From Peltaster fructicola (taxonomy: Eukaryota; Ascomycota; Dothideomycetes): a DNA stretch of 64,000 bases. The notes beneath the pieces are model-generated. The model had not been told where the DNA came from. It saw only the letters and a list, made by a program, of their open reading frames with translations, and did no database searches. A program made the translations under genes and the position numbers. The stretch lies in NCBI GenBank assembly GCA_001592805.2, contig CP051139.1, positions 558,001 to 622,000 on the forward strand. The letters run 5' to 3'. Below are positions 58,215-64,000 of this stretch, one piece after another (within the stretch, counting starts at the first letter, position 1; each line of letters starts with the position of its first letter).

Positions 58215-59016
58215 CGCGAGTTGTGACGATCGCGGTGCGGATCGATAACGTGAATGGGAGCTGTCGCACCTCAGCAGGGATGAACGAAGAGGTGAGAAGG
58301 CGGATGTCTGATCGATAGGTACGCCTTATCACAGCTATCACAGCTAGTCTTCTTCGCCGTCCACGTTCTGAATTGGTTCAATGATGTCTTGTATCGCTGG
58401 AATGACGATACCGCACAGTGCGAACGTCAAGGTGCTGAGACCATGAAGGTCTCTTGTCGACTTCAACCTCTCTGTGACTGCCTGCGCATGTATCAAGACT
58501 GCCACCGCCATAAGTGGGAACGCGTTGTACGGCTGTGCGGCAAGACTGCAACCGCGCAAGTGCTGACAACTGTGATTGAAGGAGTAAAGTCTCGGTGCTT
58601 GATGCTCGTAGACATCACTTGAACTCGTCCTAGACGGTTGACTCATCCATCGCGGATATGCCAGATTCGTCTTCCTGGTGCGAATGACAGCAACTGTTCT
58701 GTTCGAGTGTCGTGCTTCATCGAAGCCTTCCACTGGAAGGTGTTCAAAGTTGCTTCTCACTCCACGCACAGGCAATTCCACTTCACGCACGATCCCATTT
58801 CACGCACAGTTGTTGCTCGAGTCTGGGTTTTCTTGAACGCTATCAGCACGCTTGGTGCAAATCATTCAAAGTCGGTTCATACGGCAGTAAACTGAGTATG
58901 CTGCGAATCATCACCCAAGAGCTTCATACAGGTGTAAGATCGGTAGTCATATTATATGGTTAATGGTCAAAGGCAGCTCCGTCTATATCACATCATGATC
59001 TACAAGCTTTCCTTGC
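58215..59016. other. Interval with a possible small minus-strand gene at 58344-58646
   Basis: 802 bp. A 100-codon minus-strand frame with ATG at 58646 has two hydrophobic stretches (YNAFPLMAVAVLIHAQAV and LSTLTFALCGIVIPAIQDII) and an acidic end (VDGEED). It may be a small membrane or amphipathic protein; no family recognised, and no independent support. Confidence 0.38.
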
Positions 59017-60807
59017 TCAATAGACTGGCAGCTTGAATGCTGGGAATGTATACGTCCAAGAATCGTCCGAATCCTGATCGTACACACAGCTGAAAGTGCT
59101 CGACGAGTTCGAAGCCCACAAGGGACGATTTGGCCACTGACAAAGCTGTTGTGTCTCGTTGGCATATGTTCCAGAGCTCACAGTCGCATTCAGATGCTCA
59201 GGCTTGGAACCATTCTCCACCCATTCAATGATCGTATCCATCAGCTGGGTGGCAGTGGGGTACGGTCCTGGTTGTAAGGTATTACTACCACAATGTGCTG
59301 CTCCCGGTATAAGGTAGAGCTGATACCAATCCGACAAGTCGGAATCGTCACAATCGCCAGAGGACATGATCGACCTGACCGATTGCCAATAGTGTACGGA
59401 TGAAGCTGCAGGTACACTAGAGTCAGATTCGCCATGGTAGTGAAGAAGCTTGCCGCCATTTGCTTTGAATGCTGTCAGGTCTGGAAATGTCGTCTGCAGT
59501 GTATCATAGTATCTGTGGAAGGCAATATTCATCCACTCCACGAGGGTATCGGCAGTAACACCTTCGAAGCTGGTCAGGTTGTCAATGTCGAGAAGCTGTA
59601 CGAATTTGGCAACAAATTCTCCTCCTAACGACGTGATGGACAGCTCATACTGGCCAGTAGCATTGTTGTATGTGGTTGCAGCGTCTGTCAGCTCAGAGGC
59701 TATCTGCCAAGACAGGTATGCTCGTTCGCCGTTGCTGTTGTGGAGACCGTCATAGATAGCCTGTGCGACTGCAATGTCCTGTGCGGTGATTGTGCCATTC
59801 TGCTCTGGCGTGGAGGACGTTGTGCTACCTCCTCCCATTTGACGTCTTCGCATGCCACCATTGCTGAAGCCAAATCCAAGGGACGAGCTTGTGGTCGCTG
59901 CGCAGTAGTATGAGGTTCCAACGAGGGAGCTCAAGTCGAAGTTGAGCTGGCACAAGTCTGATCGTGCTACCACTCCATCCGTTCGGCCGTCGAGACTGTC
60001 ACATGCTTTGATCGTTTCAGTCACGATCTTAGTGAGCGCGCATGGCGGTGGAAAATAGTCCTGCTCATACTCAACGAAGCTTGAGAAGACGTGGTTGACC
60101 TGCTGATGAGCGTACCGGAATGCAGGTGCACCTGCGACGACACCGTCATAGAGGTCTCCCCATCTCTGCACTTGACTCATGCCTTGTCGTCCACCATCAG
60201 AACAGCCTTGGAAATATGTGTAGATCTTGCCGGACGTGTTGTAAAAGTTCTTGGTCAAGATCTTGCCAATGCTCGTCATCTCTCCTAGAGCTTCATAGCC
60301 AAATGCATGTGTTGCATCCCAATTGATCGAGCCGTTTCCGTACAGTACTGCGACATCGTAATCGGTGGAGAAAGCGTTGTAACCTGCGCTCGTGGCTCCA
60401 GACGCAGCACCGTATGGCAATCCACCAGTGGTGGAACTGGACAGAGCGTAACCACCGCCTCCAGCAGTGTAGAATCGTGATGCGAAGCTCGATGGGTCGG
60501 GAAGAGCATATTTGACCACGACAGTATCGTTTTTGTTCGTGTGTGTATATTGTGCCGTTATGTTGCAGTAGCTGTAGGTTGTAGTGCTGGCCGTGCTCGC
60601 ACCCATTCCCGCTCCAGCAAGCGATGCGTTATAGACCGCATTTGCAGCAGTGATCGAGGAGACAAAGCTGATGCCATTAATCTCCTGGTCAGCAGGTAGC
60701 GCTGCTTGGACGTTGTCCACAGTACAGAGATCAGCCAGCGATGCGGTATAAGTGGCTGAGACAAGGAAAGTACTGCCAAGCAGCATTGCATGTAGGAGAG
60801 GTGCCAT
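59017..60807 (-). CDS. Secreted tannase / feruloyl esterase family protein
   Basis: Extracellular serine esterase that cleaves galloyl or hydroxycinnamoyl esters of plant phenolics. Single exon, 596 residues. Signal peptide APLLHAMLLGSTFLVSATYT. Nucleophile motif FQGCSDGGRQGMSQVQRW (CS-D-G version of Gly-x-Ser-x-Gly with the adjacent Cys that pairs with a Cys near the His, a hallmark of the family). Calcium-loop region CDSLDGRTDGVVARSDLC; acid in HYHGESDSSVPAASSVHYW; His in PGAAHCGSN, again next to Cys. Several N-glycosylation sequons (NAS, NIT, NGS, NTS, NAT). An insert FGFSNGGMRRRQMGGGSTT is Gly/Arg-rich and possibly proteolytically exposed. Suggests a plant-associated or litter lifestyle. 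Confidence 0.95.
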   Translation of the reverse strand: MAPLLHAMLLGSTFLVSATYTASLADLCTVDNVQAALPADQEINGISFVSSITAANAVYNASLAGAGMGASTASTTTYSYCNITAQYTHTNKNDTVVVKYALPDPSSFASRFYTAGGGGYALSSSTTGGLPYGAASGATSAGYNAFSTDYDVAVLYGNGSINWDATHAFGYEALGEMTSIGKILTKNFYNTSGKIYTYFQGCSDGGRQGMSQVQRWGDLYDGVVAGAPAFRYAHQQVNHVFSSFVEYEQDYFPPPCALTKIVTETIKACDSLDGRTDGVVARSDLCQLNFDLSSLVGTSYYCAATTSSSLGFGFSNGGMRRRQMGGGSTTSSTPEQNGTITAQDIAVAQAIYDGLHNSNGERAYLSWQIASELTDAATTYNNATGQYELSITSLGGEFVAKFVQLLDIDNLTSFEGVTADTLVEWMNIAFHRYYDTLQTTFPDLTAFKANGGKLLHYHGESDSSVPAASSVHYWQSVRSIMSSGDCDDSDLSDWYQLYLIPGAAHCGSNTLQPGPYPTATQLMDTIIEWVENGSKPEHLNATVSSGTYANETQQLCQWPNRPLWASNSSSTFSCVYDQDSDDSWTYTFPAFKLPVY

Positions 60808-61366
60808 TGTGCTTGAGGAGGATAAAGGAGAAGGAGAATGAGCAGAACACTTATTAATGTCTTGATCTGACCCACCATCTTGATCAATGTCATATCTGCC
60901 GTGTGTGGAACCCAGTCATAGACATTGCACAGGATGCGTACAATTCTACGTGCTCCTTCACGCGTGATGCGTCGTCAGCATGTAGTGAAGTCTAGGCTCT
61001 CGAAGAGAGATCATCTTATAACAAATTATGGAGAAGAAAGGCTCGAAATTGCGTCAGAGACGAGCGCCAAGGACGCGCGTTCTACTGCAATTTGATGGTG
61101 GCTGGTAGCATAGCGACCTACAAGATGGCTAAACTTTGGCACAACCTCCTAAAGTGACATCGCAGCACAAGGTAGCACGACATGTGCAATCTGCTCGCTC
61201 GCATACGTAAGCCACCGATCGTACCAAGGTCTCAGCAACTTCTACCATACAACAGCTCATCTGAAATCGTTTGATCCACACGGTGCAAGGAATGCTGTAT
61301 AGGAAGCTTACGCTACGACAAGCATTGGCACAATGACTGAGTCTCTTTCTAAGGCGATCTGCTCTC
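60808..61366. other. Tannase promoter interval
   Basis: 559 bp. No gene supported. A weak TATA-like ATTAATAAG lies on the minus strand about 45 bp before the tannase ATG. Confidence 0.4.
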
Positions 61367-62334
61367 CTACGTCCCCCATCCTGGTTCACTCAGCAACTCA
61401 AAGACCTGCTGTCTAAGAGCTGCGGCGTTGCTTGCTGTAGCACCAGCCTTCGACGATGGTCCCGGGTCATTGAGGACCTCTACAAATCGAATAGATTCCT
61501 TGAGAACCTCGACGATCGAGCCACCTACGATGGTGTCATCCTCGCAGCATCGAAGCATAGCTTTCGCCACGTCCTCTGGTTCTACCCAAACATCCTTGCT
61601 CTCATCGATCATACGAAGCTTCTCTGGGTGCTCCGTCCATAAGGGCGTTCTGATGACTCCTGGTGCCACTCCATTGACCCGAATACCGATCTGATCAAGC
61701 TGTGCCAGAGAGCGAATGAAACTGCTCAATCCAGCCTTGGATGCAGCATACATTGGAGCCGCGAGGGATGGCAATTGTGCAGCGATACTGCTGATGTGCA
61801 CAACTCTTCTTGGACTGTTCTGACTGGCCTTATCTGCTGCATTAATCCAGCGAGAGATGGCAATCTGAGTAGTTCTGATGGGATGGATCAGGTTGATGTC
61901 GAATAGAGCATATCGACCCGTGCCTTCTGAGTCGCCTGTGACAGGATCTCTAGATTCATCGCTGCCAGGAGGATGCCAGAAGTTAGTCCAGTGAGGTTCA
62001 AAGATGCCAGCACCAGGGCAGACAATGTCGATACTGCCAAAGTGTTCTTCTGCGACATCAAAGAGACGTTTCAGCTGATCCCACTTCACGACATCCGTCT
62101 TGACGAAGACAGCCTTGGCTCCGGTTACATCCTTATGATCGTCAAGCACTTTCTGTGCCTCAGGACGGAGACCGAGATCTCCTATGACAACATTACAACT
62201 TCCTGCAAGCAGCAGTACGGCGAATGACAGATTGATGCCTGCAACGGTCAGCCGGATCTACTGTGCATTGCGCTATTACCTGATCCTGCGCCAGTGACAA
62301 TGGCGGTCTTGCCCTTGATATTGAAACTTGACAT
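61367..62334 (-). CDS. Short-chain dehydrogenase/reductase, 15-PGDH-like
   Basis: NAD-dependent classical SDR. Exons 62334..62280 and 62238..61367 with a 41-nt intron (GTAATA donor, CTGAC branch, TTGCAG acceptor, phase 1); 308 residues. Joining the exons completes the cofactor motif GKTAIVTGAGSG-INLSFA. VVIGDLGLRP ends beta-2 with an Asp (NAD preference). Further motifs: CPGAGIFEP (NNAG equivalent), catalytic Ser in HISSIAAQLP, YAASK for Tyr-Lys, and NGVAPGVIRTPLW. The family resembles fungal 15-hydroxyprostaglandin-dehydrogenase-like and secondary-alcohol oxidoreductases. Real substrate unknown. Confidence 0.93.
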
Positions 62335-63418
62335 TGTTCAGATGCTGCTTTCGAGTAAAGCAGATTGATCTCATGTGGTTGTCAGCAACCGCTCCGTTCG
62401 TCCGGAAAACTATATCGCAGGAGAGATGCAGGCATGATGGAGTGATCGACAAATCATGTGGAAGATAGCAGTCGTACCGCAGTTATCTTTCGCGTACACT
62501 CCACACCCAGCGTGCAGCACCATGGCTATAGCTGCAAGGACCTTGAACACAGCAAGAAAGTGTATGTCGATTGGGCAGCCAGCCGCAGCCATTCATATCA
62601 AATGTCTTCTGTTTGCGATCAACTGACCTCTATACAGCCAAGGCGGGATCCTGAGTCCCTACGCCTAACCTGCGAGCAACTGCTTGTCGCTCATCTGCGG
62701 CACTCGTGCATCGTCGCACCTCGACTGCCGCAGCATCTGCAACGCATGCAATGCTGTCCGGTACTGATGCATCACAGTCTTGACGCCAGTTACCAGTGTT
62801 GGGATATGCAGCTTGCGATTCCTCGATCATACCATGCTGGACGTGTACTGACATGTGTTGTCGTTGCCATGCATGTGTGTAGTCGTGTTTGCTCGACCTC
62901 ACACCACCAGCGCTATCGATGTGCATCGATTGGAGCGACCGCTGATCGAATATTCGTTCACTTGCACGAAGGGACGGAGCTCATCTACCTTGTGTGCCTG
63001 GTACCGGTCGCAACAGAGTGGTGAGAGGGTCGAGAAATTCAAAGAAGAATTGAGGCTTCTGAGCCAGGCACGAACCTAGGGCAGTACACCGCCTAGAGCA
63101 ATTGACATCAAGTTCACGACATTGATCGGACTGATCTGACTCCAGATGCCAGACTCGCATGACTGAAAGGGAGAATAGCAGTGCTATAGTTCATGAATTC
63201 AGTTCTTCTTAGCACACCCATAATACAAATGAGAACATTTCTCAGGATTGATTGAGCTGAGCTCGCCTCCCAGCTTGCAGGCCACGCTGCTTCCGTTAAC
63301 ACATTATAGACCGTTCATGGCCTGAGAAGGGGACCAGATGTCCATGACGGACGTCGTTGTATCACATACAGCCATGTGTCTCGTGCTTCTGACCTTTGGT
63401 TAAGGATGTGTCCAGCAA
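62335..63418. other. Gene-poor interval before the septation GTPase
   Basis: 1.08 kb. A 188-codon plus-strand frame (62458-63024) opens without ATG and is Cys/His/Ser/Arg-rich; an overlapping minus-strand frame is similar. Neither shows motifs, and both are judged chance frames. No RNA gene or repeat seen. Confidence 0.5.
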
Positions 63419-64000
63419 TCATCCAACAGCCTGGTACAGCAGGAGAGGTTCGCCCACGTTTTCAATCTCTGGGATCGTGCATCGCAGATCAAAGGCTTTC
63501 GACAAAACGATCTTGAAGATCTGCACTTGTCAGCATCATTCCACAACCATGTTCTACCACATACCTTCTGAACATTGATGCTGTGGCTTGTGCTTGAGAA
63601 GATCAAGCTGGCCTTCATTGCCTTGGCGAAGCGCTTGGCTTGCATTGAGATCTCCTCCTGCTCTTCTCGTGGAAAGTTCACGAAATGGTCGTATTTTGTG
63701 CCGACTAGGAAGGGAATGGCGGTCTTATTGAAGCCACGACCTTGTCGATACCATTCCTTGATGGAGTTGAGCGTCGACTTGCGAGTCAGGTCGAACATGA
63801 ACAATATGGCGACTGCATCGTTGCAGACCAATGGAAGCATGTTTACGAACTCACGCTGTCCACCCAGATCCCAGATCGAGAATGTGATCTCCGTGTTGCG
63901 GATGGATATGGTCTTCTCCATGAAGTTAACGCCTGCGAACAGTCAGTCCTTGTGCTCCTTCTCGTTCGCATACATACCCAGTGTCTGAATGTAGTCCTCG
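63419..64000 (-). CDS. SPG1: Septation-initiation Ras-like GTPase SPG1/TEM1, 5' end outside window
   Basis: Small GTPase at spindle pole bodies that switches on the septation/mitotic exit network. Visible exons: >64000..63978, 63932..63565, 63521..63419, with introns of 45 nt (GTATGT...TTCGCAG) and 43 nt (GTATGT...TGCAG). The visible part starts EDYIQTLG-VNFMEKTISIR (switch I region). Then FSIWDLGGQREFVNMLP (switch II, with the DLGGQ variant of DxxGQ that marks the Spg1/Tem1 family), FMFDLTRKSTLNSIKEWYRQ, and GTKYDHF in place of NKxD, also typical. It ends after splicing with IFKIVLSKAFDLRCTIPEIE and GEPLLLYQAVG. The P-loop lies upstream of the window. Confidence 0.95.

Noticed and set aside
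58344-58646. 100-codon minus-strand frame as a firm gene
   Set aside because: Protein-like hydrophobic pattern but no family, splice or context support; kept only as a note in the interval entry.
62458-63024. 188-codon plus-strand open frame
   Set aside because: No ATG at its start, Cys/His/Ser/Arg-rich, no motif, and an equally open frame on the other strand.

Overview
This is a gene-dense nuclear segment from a filamentous ascomycete (Pezizomycotina). The gene set suggests Dothideomycetes, but that rank is an inference. Evidence for a fungus: a HET-domain gene, two Zn2Cys6 transcription factors, fungus-only families (DUF6590, DUF7702, DUF7726 and DUF7728 types), a tannase, and very short introns (mostly 40-53 nt) with GTRNGT donors and CTRAY branch points a few bases before the acceptor. 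About 35 protein genes can be supported, and most splice junctions could be resolved by hand. No convincing transposon, virus copy, tRNA, 5S rRNA or CRISPR array was seen.

Layout. 0-8 kb: 5'-truncated phospholipase D-like gene, RTF1 (Paf1 complex), COQ7 (ubiquinone synthesis), a gamma-glutamyltransferase-like enzyme. 8-15 kb: two small orphan genes, a multi-exon membrane protein with a 14-nt exon, U1-C (splicing), RACK1/Asc1 with a C/D snoRNA of the U24 type in its unusually long second intron, and TFB5 (TFIIH). 15-25 kb: a P450, a single-pass PY-motif protein, a DUF7726-type protein, a HET protein, an unresolved coding-like patch, and a membrane protein with an apparent frameshift. 25-35 kb: eIF2B delta, a coiled-coil protein, a DUF6590 protein, DBP9 helicase, a cupin. 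35-42 kb: Zn2Cys6 regulator, 14-helix MFS exporter and epoxide hydrolase in a row, a possible detoxification or export module. 42-53 kb: two unknown genes, a GPI-type secreted protein, divergent mitochondrial genes GCV3 (glycine cleavage H) and MRP17 (bS6m), a HeLo/SesA-like large protein, a DUF7728 membrane protein. 53-64 kb: looser accessory stretch with a DUF7702 seven-helix protein, a second Zn2Cys6 regulator, a tannase/feruloyl esterase and a short-chain dehydrogenase, ending in the 5'-truncated SPG1/TEM1 septation GTPase.

The housekeeping genes (transcription, splicing, translation, mitochondria, septation) alternate with accessory genes; several neighbours are divergent and share promoters of 180-370 bp. 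Exon coordinates in the entries were derived by reading splice signals and phase, not by alignment to transcripts.
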